A DNA stretch of 64,000 nucleotides from Adiantum capillus-veneris (lineage: Eukaryota > Streptophyta > Polypodiopsida > Polypodiales > Pteridaceae), in assembly GCA_014529385.2 (NCBI GenBank), contig CM043965.1, positions 59,304,933 through 59,368,932 on the forward strand, in the 5' to 3' direction. The notes under the pieces are model-generated. The model made no database searches and was not told the origin of the DNA. It was given only the letters and a program-made list of their open reading frames with translations. The number at the start of each line of letters is the position of its first letter. Position 1 is the first letter of the stretch. The translations under genes and the position numbers were made by a program. This document shows, one piece after another, positions 47,001-58,150 of this stretch.

Positions 47001-47254
47001 ATTTGGGAATCAAAGAAGAGATGTCTGTGTTATATTGTGATAGTCAAAGTGCTATACAATTGGCTCGCAACCCAGTTTATCACTCAAAGACAAAGCATGT
47101 GGATGTGAAGTATCATTTCATCAGGGAAATGCTCGAGGATAAGCAACTTCAGCTTGTCAAAGTTCACACCACAGAAAATCCTGCTGATCTACTTACAAAA
47201 GGACTTCCCTCGGAGAGCTTTGCGCATTTTCGCAAGCAGTTAGGTGTAGGGTAG
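44086..47254 (+). pseudogene. Copia pol: protease, integrase, reverse transcriptase, RNase H
   Basis: First frame 44086-46473 (795 residues): protease with DWIIDSGASLHVS at about residue 45; pre-integrase VSLWHSRLGHMSKKGMEML (about 175); integrase core with VHSDLCGPM, FIDDYSRKVWVYFL, RTDNGGEY and PQNGVAERMNR; and reverse transcriptase with CKWVYRYKI, ARLVAKGFKQEQGIDF, HQMDVKIAFLHGDL, SLYGLKQSPRAWY and LYVDDMLIAG. Then comes a slip in GAGAGAGAGA near 46430. RNase H continues in another frame to 47254 (KGFTDSDYASDLDNRRSTSG, STTEAEYVAASEACKE, YCDSQSAIQLARNP). All catalytic residues are present; only the frameshift breaks the polyprotein. Confidence 0.95.
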
Positions 47255-47330
47255 TACATCACTTCTCTACATCTCTTGTATATTAGCTTGTATAGTAGCT
47301 TCTCTCACACTTAAAGTACCACATTGGACT

Positions 47331-47343
47331 TTAAGTGGGAGGT
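47331..47343 (+). other. Copia polypurine tract
   Basis: The purine-rich 'aagtgggaggt' lies directly before the 3' LTR. It primes second-strand synthesis. Confidence 0.85.
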
Positions 47344-47535
47344 TGTTGGGGTATAAAGCCCAATGTGGTCGCCCAGGTAAGTGGGCGGGCCGCCAGGTAT
47401 GTACACATATTCTTTTGTAAAAACCTAATAAGAACTCACTATGCTCTACACATTACAGTAGAGCGAGTTCACCATATCGTCGTGCTCTTCTTCTCGCACT
47501 CTCTCTCGCGTCGCACTTCCGCTCATACTCCTTCA
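47344..47535 (+). repeat. Copia 3' LTR
   Basis: 192 bases. Differences from the 5' LTR are seen in 'agagcgagttc' (a to g) and 'ctcatactcc' (ttg to tca). The insertion is therefore young compared with its neighbours. Confidence 0.95.
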
Positions 47536-47540
47536 ACTTC

Positions 47541-48360
47541 AACCAAAGCACGGCCTGGGAGCTAGACTGCTTCCAAGCAGACAACGACACCATGTATGCC
47601 CCAAAGACTGGCACATCTTTTGGTATTACTTTATTCTTATAAAACTTGGGAGAAAACTTGCAAGTTCCTACGAGCTGTCTCGCTTTTACCGGGCTGAAAA
47701 TGACCTACTCTAGCCCGATTTCAGTAGCATAACCGTAGTAGGAGGCTTCACAATCAAAATCCCCATGTAAAAGGTGACTTTCCTGGCGCATATGAGCACT
47801 TTCCCAAAACTGGCGAGAACTTGCAGCACGTTGAATTCTCCGTTTTCTACCCCGAAAATGCACCAGATCACGTGTACAATGATTGCCTCGCTTCCCCAAA
47901 GCCTATTAGGGATCAATTAGGGTCAAAACCCTAAACTTGCAAAATTACATAGCATGCTGTAATTTACTGTTTTGGGATTCATTTCGTGTGTCGGTCGCAT
48001 CCGTAACAATTCCTCGAGCTCCTGCACCTATAGGGCTACTTGCCCTTTGAATCGGACGAGATCTATCACGTGAAATCTCTCCGAGTTCAGCTGTACCTGC
48101 GGGGGGATTAGCAATTAGCTAATCGAGTACGTGTGCAAGAGGCTCTTGCCTCGCAAAACGCGCATGAACCCACACAACTATACATACAGATGGAAAGCCC
48201 TTGAGCTTGATTACGATTTGGTATTCAAAGGGGAGAGAGGTGCACCAGAGCGGAATCGTCGTGCTACATAGAATAGGGGAGAAGGCAAGCTTTCCATTAA
48301 AGTTGTGATCACCTCCATCCACTACTCATACACACAGTACTTCACAATGTGGAAAAATCA
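47541..48360 (-). repeat. G3 5' LTR (diverged, G1 family)
   Basis: Similar in order to 1740-2290: 'aaacttgcaagttcctac', 'ggcgagaacttgcagcacg', 'ctgtaatttactgttttggg', 'gggctacttgccctttgaa' and 'gtgcaagaggctcttgcct' all recur. The bases next to the copia element (47541-47600) no longer align clearly. The outer end is uncertain. As the LTR upstream of the G3 gag on the minus strand it is the 5' LTR. Confidence 0.7.
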
Positions 48361-48490
48361 GCTCCTCTCTCATGCTGGGTCGATTTTGGGCGTCCCCTTT
48401 GTTGACTAAACTTGCAAAATCACTTGGAGCCAGCATGTGTCAAGTTGCCTCTTTTGAGTTGTACCCAACAACTTATAAAGTGTAATGCGG

Positions 48491-49682
48491 TGTTACGTGC
48501 AGCGGAATAAATGTTTGCGCTTTGCTCAAGATGAGTGCTCCGAACTGTGCTCAAGGTTCCTTTTGTTCTTATGGAAGGTAGAGCCTTCCGTTCTTAATGA
48601 GAGAATGCTATGATCACAAACAAAGTGAATGGACACTGTGCGTGCAAGTGTATGAGACTGAGAGAGAGAGAGACAAGAGAGATACGACACCAAAGACGTT
48701 GTAAAACCCTCCTCCGAAGGCCCCACTCTCGTTGGCGAGAGTGCTCTACGATTGATTGCACAAACGGGTACAATGATGATGCATAAAACTGATGCAGATC
48801 TAGGCTATGTCGACGACAACAACCGGGATGGCGACAATGACAATAGGGCTGAAAACTGAGCGATGCTAACTGCTGTCCAAAAACGCTAACTGCTGAAATC
48901 TGCTGCGGATGATTTGCTGAAATTCGGGGCTGTTTTGGGCTGCTGAAAAACGCTGCAATGCTATGATGAAAAACATTGTTTTGTTGCTGTGATTAGGGCT
49001 GAAAACGCTGCCTGATTTGATGCGAATGAAGGCTGAAAACGCAGCTTGTTCCGATGCTGAAAACGTTGGAAAACTCAGCTCTCTAGCGATGATGAAAAAC
49101 GTTGGCCCTTGCAGCTTGCTGGCGATTTGGAAAACGCTGGCTCCAAAGGTGTGAACCCGCGAGGTAAGTGCTGAAAACGCCAAGGCAATGGTTGGCGAGG
49201 ATGCAACAGAAAACGCTAGGCTGAGGGTAAGGGAAAAACGCCAAGGGACAGTGGGTGCTTGATGGTTCTTGCTGAGAGAGGGGAGGACCTGTCACCAAAG
49301 GCCTGCTGTACTCCTGGCTCATCTGCCATTTAGTGCTAACTTTTGTTTGCTTATATATTTTCTTACCCAAATTGCCCTACCTACTTTTGTTGGAAAGTCA
49401 CTTAAATTAATAAGTGAAAAATGCCAAAAATAGGTAAAATAGGTTAAATGCACTGGAAAATTCCCCTAACTGCTTCTAATGGATTCTGATAGAATGCTTA
49501 TGATTATGCTGCGTGCAACCAGAGGATATGCATCTATACTAAGTGACTGGGCATGCACGGTCTACGAATAGACTCACAAAAAGTGCCAAATCACTTCTAA
49601 ACTAGACTGATTGGACTTGATGAAAACCCTGTTCTGGTGTAGCTTGTCCACGGACACATAGGGTTGGATGTGTCACGTGACA
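48491..49682 (-). repeat. Element A 3' LTR
   Basis: Outer end tgttacgtgcagcgg, inner end gtgtcacgtgaca. The minus-strand polypurine tract AAAAAGGAGGGGA is next to it (49683-49695). A TATA-like box (plus 'ttatatatttt', about 49351) is at the expected place for minus-strand transcription. A purine-rich word 'ctgaaaacgct' recurs a dozen times at 48840-49230. Confidence 0.92.
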
Positions 49683-49717
49683 TCCCCTCCTTTTTAAAGT
49701 GAGGTATTGGTACCGAG

Positions 49718-51060
49718 CTATATGGCGTCGAGGGAGATCGCGAATAGCATCCGGAATCCTGGAAGGAACTCTTCGCCAGCCCACTCTGAGGTGTAGGTCG
49801 TGCGGTACTTAAACTTCATAAAGGTCTGCAACGCTTGCTTCTTTGGGCCACGCCGAAAGCGACACAAAGTCTTATGTGGCTCCTTCAATGCTTCAACTTC
49901 ATCTAGAGTCATGCTTCTTCCTTCTTCAAGAATCTCCATGGCTGAAAATTCCTAAAACCATTTCCAACACAAAATCATGAACATACCTATTCCATGTAAA
50001 GTGAGTGGAAAAAATCTTGTCTTCCTCAAAGATTGTGCATGCAATGTAGATAAACAAATAGACGGAGTGCCAAACCGTTCACCACACACACGCAAACAAT
50101 GAGATCGAATCTTGTCTTTCTAATCTAAAGCAATCAACTGTGGAAAAACACAATGGAAATGCCCATGCTTGGTACTCATACTTCCATGTGCTCTTTCTAC
50201 AATTGTGTCATGCCAAGAAAGAGACATAGAATGTGACTTCCTTGAATGCATACTTTTCAGCTTTTCATGAGAAATCCGCATACATCCGTGCTCATTCATG
50301 AGTGAAACATGCTCAACGTACAGTATGTCATGCCTAGTAAAAGGGATCACACAAAGACGCTGACTAAAATACAAGAAATGATCACGAATGAAACACTCGA
50401 ACAATGTGTGCGTATCAATCATGCGAACACATAGTACTTCCTGTAATGGTTCTTTGGACCTAGGCTCGAGAGCCAAGATCGATCCTTCGTGATTGATCGA
50501 ATCTGCAACGAGATTAGCTTCGCTAGAAAACGCATCAACTAACACATCATCCTTGTGAACAATCACATCATCTTCATGCAACTCATCATGCTTGTGAGAA
50601 ATCACATCTTGATCATGGAAATCATCGTGCTTGTCAGTGTCATCCAAATCATCATGCTTTTCACAATCATGCAAATCCTGTGTGTCATGCTTTGGAGAAG
50701 AAGAGACTGAGAGAGTCTACGTCTCCTGAATCTCTTCCATCTGTGCCGGCACTTAAGAAAAGAGTCGCAACAACTCTTGCATGTGTCGCTCGCGCTGTTC
50801 ATGTCTTGCCTTTCTTTCTGCTTCTCTTTCTGCTTTGTCTTTTGCGTGTCTGCGTTTCATTTCTGTCATTCTTTCTGCATTTCTTGCTTCGCGTTCTAAA
50901 TTCAGCTCCAGAAACATCAGCTCCAAAGCCTCCATAGGAGTTAGTGCAATCCTTGATGTAGATGGAAAAGGGGAGAGTCAAAAAAACCTCTTGGTGGGAA
51001 AAATTCTTCTTCGCCTCTCTCATGCTCATCACCTCTAAGCGAAGTATCCGTTCCGCTTCG
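49718..51060 (-). pseudogene. Element A gag-like protein with KHDDL repeats
   Basis: Minus strand: the start MVITRSGTDTSLRGDEHERG (about 51073) soon shifts frame. A charged helical stretch (REARNAERMTEMKRRHAKDK) is open from 50935 to 50753, and another frame from 50674 holds HDCEKHDDLDDTDKHDDFHD, then SSEANLVADSINHEG, LCVRMIDTHTLFECFIRDH, PFTRHDILYVEHVSLMNEHG and MSTKHGHFHC. A last frame (49939-49718) reads MTLDEVEALKEPHKTL and YTSEWAGEEFLPGFRM. The order equals element B, where the frames are longer. No family is recognised. The opening and the position after the primer-binding site suggest Gag. Confidence 0.65.
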
Positions 51061-51529
51061 AGTGATGACCATTCTGAAGTCGTGGGTTCTTGTGGGTTCT
51101 TGTGGTCTTGGGTTCTTAAGTTCACGAGGAACTTGGGTTCTTGGGTTCTTGAGGGTCTTGAGGTCTTCAGGTTCTTGAGGTTTTCTTTCGCTTGCAATCT
51201 GTGTTAGAGAAGGATCTTCTCTTCACCCAAGTTCTACTCCTTTCCGCGGGCGCACCCCTTGGCGGCCTTGCGCTCACACCAAGGTTGCTTTTTCCCACCT
51301 CATGTCGATTGGCCGGCCGCTAAGTGCACGGTCCGCTCTCAATGAGTGAAAAGAGACACAAGGGGAGGCTAGACAAGCCCTTCTTTCTTGGGATTCTTGT
51401 CACTCTTCAAAAAGCACGATTAGGAATCGACAAGCCCAAGCAAACTTGGGTTCGTGCAACCGCAACAAGCAAAAAAAATTCTTGTGATTCTTGTGCTTCT
51501 TTCCTTGAGTGATACAGAACACTGCCAAA

Positions 51530-51541
51530 GCTCTGATACCA
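51530..51541 (-). promoter_or_regulatory. Element A primer-binding site (initiator Met tRNA)
   Basis: On the minus strand TGGTATCAGAGC, one base after the LTR end. Perfect match over 12 bases. Confidence 0.93.
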
Positions 51542-51542
51542 A

Positions 51543-52733
51543 TGTAAGGTGCAACGGAATGAATGTTTGCGCTTTGCTCAAGATGAGTGCTCCGAACTGT
51601 GCTCAAGGTTCCTTTTGTTTTTATGGAAGGTAGAGCCTTCCGTTCTTAATGAGAGAAGGCTATTATCACAAACAAAGTGAATGGACACTGTGCGTGCAAG
51701 TGTATGAGACTGAGAGATAGAGAGAGAAGAGAGATACGACACCAAAGACGTTGTAAAACCCTCCTCCGAAGGCCCCACTCTCGTTGGCGAGAGAGCTCTA
51801 CGATTGATTGCACAAACGGGTACAATGATGATGCATAAAACTGATGCAGATCTAGGCTATGTCAACGACAACAAGCGGGATGGCGATGACGACAATAGGG
51901 CTGAAAACTGAGCGATGCTAACTGCTGTCCAAAAACGCTAACTGCTGAAATCTGCTGCGGATGATTTGCTGAAATTCGGGGCTGTTTTGGGCTGCTGAAA
52001 AACGCTGCAATGCTATGATGAAAAACACTGTTTTGTTGCTGTGATTAGGGCTGAAAACGCTGCCTGATTTGATGCGAATGAAGGCTGAAAACGCAGCTTG
52101 TTCCGATGCTGAAAACGTTGGAAAATTCAGCTCTCTAGCGATGATGAAAAACGTTGGCCCTTGCAGCTTGCTGGCGATTTGGAAAACGCTGGCTCCAAAG
52201 GTGTGAACCCGCGAGGTAAGTGCTGAAAACGCCAAGGCAATGGTTGGCGAGGATGCAACAGAAAACGCTAGGCTGAGGGTAAGGGAAAAACGCCAAGGGA
52301 CAGTGGGTGCTTGATGGTTCTTGCTGAGAGAGGGGAGGACCTGTCGCCAAAGGCCTGCTGTACTCCTGGCTCATCTACCATTTAGTGCTAAGTTTGGTTT
52401 GCTTATATATTTTCTTCCCAAATTTCCCTACCTACTTCTGTTGGAAAGTCACTTAAATTAATAAGTGAAAATGCCAAAAATAGGTAAAATAGGCTAAATG
52501 CACTGCAAAATTCCCCTAACTGCTTCTAATGGATTCTGATGGGAATGCTTATGATCATGTTGTGTGCAACCAGAGGATATGCATCTATAATGAGTGACTG
52601 GGCATGCACGGTCTACGAATAGACTCACAAAAAGTGTCAGATCACTTATAATCTAGACTGACTGGACTTGACGGAAACCCTATTATGGTGTAGCTTGTCC
52701 ACGGACACATAGGGTTGGATGTGTCACGTGACA
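51543..52733 (-). repeat. Element A 5' LTR
   Basis: Starts TGTAAGGTGCAACGG and ends GTGTCACGTGACA on the plus strand. Highly similar to 48491-49682, with scattered single-base differences. Confidence 0.93.
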
Positions 52734-52985
52734 TGCAGGGCCTAAATGACTTTGAACTGAGCCTAGACACCCTTTTACTACTCGGATTTTGGTGTCGATT
52801 GGCCCAACCATCTGGTGGTGACTTCCCCTTCCCAACTACGAATGAAACTATCGGCCGTTGGCCGTCTCACAGTGGCCACACAATATCCGGCCATTTGTGA
52901 CTTTAAAAAGAGGGTCCCAAAAATCAATAAAAATCAAGGGAAAGAAACCACAACTAACTTACTTAGGTTAGTAGTTGCCACAGCC
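52734..52985. other. No gene recognised
   Basis: About 250 bases between element A and the LINE-2 tail. Nothing identified. Confidence 0.4.
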
Positions 52986-53860
52986 TCATGACACCGTTCG
53001 CCTTGTGAGGCATATTTTCTCTCTTGTCGTGGCCTTCATGTTGTTCATGATGTGGTTGATGAGGTGGGCTACACCTTCCAGTTTCCACCGTAGCTCTGGA
53101 GAGCGCTTTAACAGATGCTAGCTGATTTTTTACCCATTCCGCCTTTAGCTGATGGTAGCCGCATGCTTGATTGGAATTTTCGGGACACGGCTTTTTAGGC
53201 TATTTCTGCTAGTCAAGTTTATGGTCTTCTTTAACCGCGGCCTTGGCTTGCTGACCATTATAATGACCTATGGTCTATGCATAAGTTTGATACCTGGTGG
53301 AGGAAACCTCTCTTTGCCCTTTGGAAGAGCCACTTGCCTATGAAGGAGCGTTTGTTTCTTTGTTGATGCTTGCTTGGAGTTCTCCCGATGGGCACTTTTC
53401 CAGTGCACCTCATATTTGCTCTTCTCGTTGTGTCCGCTGCTCAACTTCAAAGGAGATTGTTAGTCACCTGTTCTGGGATTGTTCCTTTGCCGCCTATCAG
53501 CTCGTATGTGGCTCCATTTCCACTCGATGGTCTTCCACAAACGGTTTTGGGCCTTTGGGATTCTCCCACCTCCCTTACAATGATTTGCGATCTTCTTCAT
53601 GTGGCGCCATCGTAATGGTTGTATATTCCACCGCTTTGCTGCAGATCCATATCAGTTTTTCAAGCTTTCCCTTAGGCAATCTTTACATTTTGCCTTGTAA
53701 GTTGGTGATATCATCTTAGAGATACATCAACTCTCCTATGAATTTTTTTAGCCCTCTTTCTCAGCCAAATACTTATGTCTTCTTTCTTTTGTATATGATC
53801 ATTTCTGTGGGTTTTCCTCGCCTTGAGGTTTCTCGCTCCCAAAAATTTACAAAAAAGGTG
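52986..53860 (+). pseudogene. LINE ORF2 C-terminal fragment (zf-RVT-like), probably LINE-2
   Basis: Pieces in three frames read LHVVHDVVDEVGYTFQFP, ADGSRMLDWNFRDTAF, FDTWWRKPLFALWKSHLPMK, ERLFLCLCLLGVLPMGTFPV and RCVRCSTSKEIVSHLFWDCS. The last is the Cys-x2-Cys-xn-His-x4-Cys zinc motif found at the C-terminus of plant LINE reverse transcriptases. The reading frames stop at about 53720; a 3' UTR runs to (TG)n at 53857. Upstream polymerase is absent, so it is a 5'-truncated copy, the common form of LINE insertion. Confidence 0.75.
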
Positions 53861-54203
53861 TGTGTGTGTGTGCGTGTGTGTGTTCTTGTTTGATATAAAC
53901 TAAAATACCCACAACTGAATAGAAAAACTGTTGCAAATGACAACTGACAAACCACAGTTAAGCGGTTTGTTCTGAAATCCAAGTACTTTCTAGATTTCGT
54001 ACAAGAGTGATGAAGTCTTTTTCAAAAAATGTTTATCTACAGTTTACATTCATACACTCTTCGTGTATGTATGTGTGTGTGTGTGTGTGTCTATGTATAT
54101 GTGTGTGTGTAGCGCGCGCGACTATGTGTGTGTCAGCAAGAAGGTCGCGATTTACTCCAGCGCCTGCGACTGTGTGTGTGTGTCAGGGAGAAGGGCGTGA
54201 ATT
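53861..54203. repeat. (TG)n-rich stretch, hAT2 target
   Basis: TG runs at 53861-53882 and 54068-54112, then 'gtgtgtgtgtgtcag'. Its last eight bases, CGTGAATT (54196-54203), are the left target duplication of hAT2. Likely the 5' region of LINE-2d. Confidence 0.75.
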
Positions 54204-54760
54204 TAGAATAACAGGAAATGGGCGGAACGGGTCCCTCCCGTTCCCGGAACTCATTCCCATGGGGGTCGGACAGCCGGAACGGAAACGGGCACATTTCGGA
54301 ACGCCTGCCGGAACGCTTACCAGAACGACGGCCAGAACGAACCCTGGAACGGGCAGAACGGGGGCGGAACGGGCGGCCTGGCGGAACGGCAGTTTTAAAA
54401 ATACTGTCCGTTGGTTAAAAAAACGGGCGTTTGGGTTTTTTAAATTTTCAACGCCATGGGTTTTGGGGGGAGATCTTCCCTATATAATAAGCAAGGCTCA
54501 ATGCAATGAAGCAAGCCAAGGCTCAAGGCATTGGGCAAGGTTTCAAGCTTGACGCTCCACCTCTCAAGCTCCACCTCTCCATCAAGCTCCACCTCTCCAT
54601 CTCTCCCTCAAGGCTCAAGCTCCACCTCTCCATCTCTCTCATTCATCACCTCTCTCGAGTCTCCTCTCCCTTGGGCCTCAAGGCTTTACGCCTCAAGGCC
54701 CAAGCTTGAGATTCAAGAATCAAGACTCCACCTCTCCATCACTCTCTACCGCGCCATCAT

Positions 54761-54831
<71 letters not shown>

Positions 54832-57709
54832 ATTCCTTCCTCTATCGAGTCTCATCACTTATGGCGCAAGCTTCCGCATCAAGTGAACGTGATCCCTTGG
54901 GTGCCAAGAAGAAGAAGGACGAAGCATCATGGTGGGACGAAGTGCATTCCCGAGTGTTGGGAAAGTCCGGTGGTGCACGCGCATGGAAGTGCAAACTATG
55001 CGGCTTCGAACGGCAATCCGGTACAACCAAAATCCGTGCTCATCTCCTTAAGCTTGAGGGACAACAAGTAGCAATATGCAAGGCCGTCAACGAGCAACGG
55101 TTGAAGGAATTTGATGGCAAGGATGCCGCCATGAAAGCCAACAAAGGAGAGAAAGAATCGGCAAGGCCTAAGCGTTCTACAATCGACCCCAACAACTTGG
55201 TTTTTCCCTCTTCTACACCTTCTTCATCGGTTGGTGGTGATAGCAATGCGACAACGACGGAGACGGCGACGACATCTTTTCGCTCGGCATTTTCAATGCC
55301 TAATACTACTCCAGTCTCCACCCCCAACTCTCAACAACGCACCCTACATACCACTTGGGATCCAAAAAGGCAGAAGGATGTGGATGCAAGTGTTGCCCGC
55401 TTTTTCTATCACGCTCACATCCCCTTCATAAAGGCTCGGTAAGACTTACTATCATTTTCAAATACAATCAAATAGTAAATTCTCAATTAAATAGTAAATA
55501 CTAATACCTCTTATGTGCAATGTCTAGCTCGGAGTACTTCAAGCCCATGTGCACGAGGATTGGAGAGTATGGGGCACGCTACGTGCCACCCTCTTCCGAG
55601 GCCCTCCGCACTACTCTGCTCGATAGAGAGAAAGCCGTAGTGGAGATGGCAACCCTTAACATGAAGAGGCAATGGACGAAGTATGGAGTGACCCTCATTG
55701 AGGATGGATGAAGCGACACTAGGAGGAGGTCCATCCATGGCATTGTTGCCTATTCCAAAGGGGAGATGTATTTTGCCCACTCCCATGACGCCACGGAGAC
55801 AGGAAAATCAGCAGATGTCCTTGCGGGTGAGTGGGCCTTCGCCGTAGAGACCATTGGGTCGGACCTTGTGATAGGTTTGGTCACCGATGGGGAGGCATCA
55901 AACAGAGCAGCCGGAGCTATTTTGGAAGGCACTTATCCTCACATCACGGTGTCTTTTTGCATGGCACATTGTCTTAACAACCTCTTGAAGGATTTCGGCA
56001 AACTACCTTGGATAGAGCCTCTCATTGCATCCACGTCCAAGGTGGTTGCTTTCATCAACAACCACAACATACTTCGAGCCGAGTTCTTGAAGCGGTCGGG
56101 GGGCAAAGTGCTTCTAAAGTATTGTGAGACCCGCTTCGCCTACAACTATCTAATGGTGAGCCGCTTTATAGAGTGTCAAAGTGCAGTGCGGCAGCTCTTC
56201 ATCAGTACAGAGTTTGCTCAGACTACCCATGCAAGTACAGTCGTAGGGATCATTTGTACAGGGAAGGTGGAGGATCCCGAGTTCTGGGAGTCCCTAAAGA
56301 GTATTGACAAAATGGTGAAACCAGTGATCCACTTGCTTAGAGAGATGGATGGTATGCAACCTTGCATTGGCAAGGTCTATGAAGCAATGGATCGCATGGT
56401 CAAGGCCCTTGAAGAGTATGAGCAGGACCCAGATAGGCTCAAAGAAATCAAAGAGCTTTGCAGTAGCAGGTGGAATGCCTATAGTTCACCTCTTCATGGT
56501 GCAGCTTTTGTGTTGGACCCAGAGTTCCAGGGTGCAAGGCAGGAGCATGATTCGGAGGTAAATACACATTGGAACACCATCTTGAAGAAGCTTCACCCTG
56601 AACGTGACATGCAACGCAAGATAAAGGATCAGCTTGCATTTTTTAGGGATATGCGAGGATCATTTGGGACAGCCGATGCCCAAATTGATCGCACCAAGAT
56701 TTCCTCTGTCTTGTGGTGACAAGAAAATGGTTCAGATGGTCCCGATCTTCAGCGACTTGCCGTCCGCATTCTTAGCTAAGCGGTTAGCTCCTCTTGCTTG
56801 GAGCAATTGTGGAGTGTATATAGCCACATTGCATCTAGAAAGAGGAACCGACTTGGAGTGGAGAAAGCAAATGACCTTGTTTTTGTCAATGCAAACTTAA
56901 GAATGCTTTGCAAGTCAGCATCCAAAGTGACAGATCCCTTTCTACAGTGGGAGATGGAGGCAGAGGCAGAGGTGCTTGGAGAGGCAGGAGGATCTACGCA
57001 TGAGGATGAGCCTATGCAGGAGGATTGGGATGATATTCACGACGTCCAGGACTCCACTACAAATTGGGAGGGGGGGTGCTCTTCTGCCCCTACCTAGAGG
57101 TGAACTTCAGTCATGAGTCATGACTCATTGCTCATTGGTTTTTGATATTTGTTTCCTTTGTGGCCGCCAGCTTTGCCCCCTTTTTGTATTGCACTACCAT
57201 ATGAGTGATTGAGTCTTGACATGTCACCTATTGACTCTTACAGTTGTTATTTAGCACTCTTAGCCTCTACATGTCTTTTTGTAGCGCCTTGGCTGGTCTT
57301 GTAAGCCATCTTTATAATCTATGATCTATCATCTTTTTCCTCCAAGCTTTTGTGTAGAGCATGGACTCTAGATTCTATTCTTCAACTCTGAGTTAATGTT
57401 CTTTCTATTAAGGATCAAGATTCAAGATGCTTTTGTGAAGGATGATCCCAATTCATGTATTGTGTATTGCGTAATCGTGTGTAAGCCTTGGCCCTTAAGA
57501 CTGAAGAATCATTGCAGAGCATGCCTGAATAGGATTCTACTTGGACTAATGGGTGTGTATGGCTCTCTACTAACATATAGGTCAAATCCAACCTAATTTA
57601 AGCATATTTTAAACTTACCGTTCCGGGCCCCGTTCCCGTTCCGCCTTTTTGGGGGGGTGCCGTTCCGGAAATGTTCCCGAGGGCCCCGTTCCCATTCCGG
57701 GTAACTTTG
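54204..57709 (+). mobile_element. hAT2: full-length hAT transposon
   Basis: 3506 bases. The left end TAGAATAACAGGAAATGGG and the right end, read inward, CAAAGTTACCCGGAATGGG are imperfect inverted repeats. The 8-base word CGTGAATT stands exactly at both sides (54196-54203, 57710-57717), the length typical of hAT. Both ends hold arrays of GGAACGGG-like words (left 54208-54390, right 57621-57700). The interior has a TATA box (54479-54487), a repetitive leader, a (CT)n tract (54762-54828) and the transposase. It is closely related to hAT1 throughout. Confidence 0.95.
54861..57097 (+). pseudogene. hAT2 transposase (BED zinc finger, DUF659, hAT C-terminal domain)
   Basis: Exon 1 54861-55438, GT-AG intron 55439-55527, exon 2 55528-57097; about 715 codons. 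Exon 1 has the BED finger (WKCKLCGFERQSG) and a Ser/Thr-rich linker longer than in hAT1. Exon 2 has the DUF659 region (SIHGIVAYSKGEMYFAHSHD, VTDGEASNRAAG, CMAHCLNNLLKD) and the C-terminal domain (LEQLWSVYSHIASRKRNRL). Stops: TGA at 55709-55711 in the DGWSD motif (TGG in hAT1), TGA at 56717-56719 and TAA at about 56778, the last two also in hAT1. It cannot make full-length enzyme, yet the ends look suitable for movement in trans. Confidence 0.92.
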
Positions 57710-57717
57710 CGTGAATT

Positions 57718-58150
57718 ACTTATGCGCACTGCTGCGTTCTCTGAACCTGCACCTGCTCCTACTGTAGTGTTTTGCGCCAGCGTCAATGACTCAGCAGTGC
57801 CTGCGAGGTCTCCCACTTGCCCTACGTGACTGCTCCGGGCCTTGCCTTTGCTGCCCTCAGCCTACTCGTCAACTGTCAGCCTACTGCAACCTGCTACAGA
57901 ATTTTCCAGGTAGAGACAGGACACATACAATTTTTTAGTTTTGCTCCTAAATCCTAAAGTCCATATCAGCATTCAGTTTTACAGGTTTTTTGCGAGATGT
58001 ATGTCCTCTATGGGAGATGTACATATTTCTGAGGGCTTTGTAAATAGATACTGCAAATCAAAATACAAAAAAAGTCTTTGTTTTGGTCTTCGCTCATGGT
58101 TAGCTTGTTGTATGTCAGAAATTCAGTGTGTTTTCAAGCGTCGTAAAGCC
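57718..58150. other. LINE-2d 5' region, no gene
   Basis: Follows the right hAT2 target duplication. It is cysteine/leucine-codon rich but has no long frame. The phrase 'tcgtaaagcc' before the ATG is shared with LINE-2b. Probably the 5' UTR of LINE-2d, split from 54068-54203 by hAT2. Confidence 0.45.

Larger units (their letters stand above)
41977..47535 (+). mobile_element. Ty1/copia element, nearly complete
   Basis: 5.56 kb. LTRs of 192 bases (41977-42168 and 47344-47535) start TGTTGGGGTATAAAGCC and end CTTCA; they differ at only about three or four bases. The exact initiator Met primer-binding site and a polypurine tract are present. Gag and all pol domains lie in the copia order (protease, integrase, reverse transcriptase, RNase H). 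Flanking words ACTTT (41972-41976) and ACTTC (47536-47540) are a near-perfect target duplication. It sits inside G3 (between leader and 5' LTR). Three single-step frameshifts inactivate it. Short LTRs and the 'aagtgggaggttgttgggg' border resemble the Tork-type lineage. Confidence 0.95.
48491..52733 (-). mobile_element. Element A: complete non-autonomous LTR element of family F
   Basis: LTRs of 1192 and 1191 bases (48491-49682 and 51543-52733) start TGTCACGTGACA on the minus strand. Flanks TGCGG (48486-48490) and TGCAG (52734-52738) are a near-perfect 5-bp duplication. The interior is only 1860 bases: an exact initiator Met primer-binding site (51530-51541), broken gag-like frames, and a polypurine tract. 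No protease, polymerase, RNase H or integrase sequence is present. A pol-less element with a conserved Gag-like protein must use enzymes supplied by another element. Confidence 0.92.

Noticed and set aside
47541-48360. Independent solo LTR rather than the G3 5' LTR
   Set aside because: It has the right orientation and lies just upstream of the G3 leader once the copia element is set aside. The independent case cannot be fully excluded.
53152-53720. Cys-rich frames as a host zinc-finger gene
   Set aside because: The Cys-Cys-His-Cys motif and the order of phrases match the C-terminal end of LINE ORF2, and the frames are broken.
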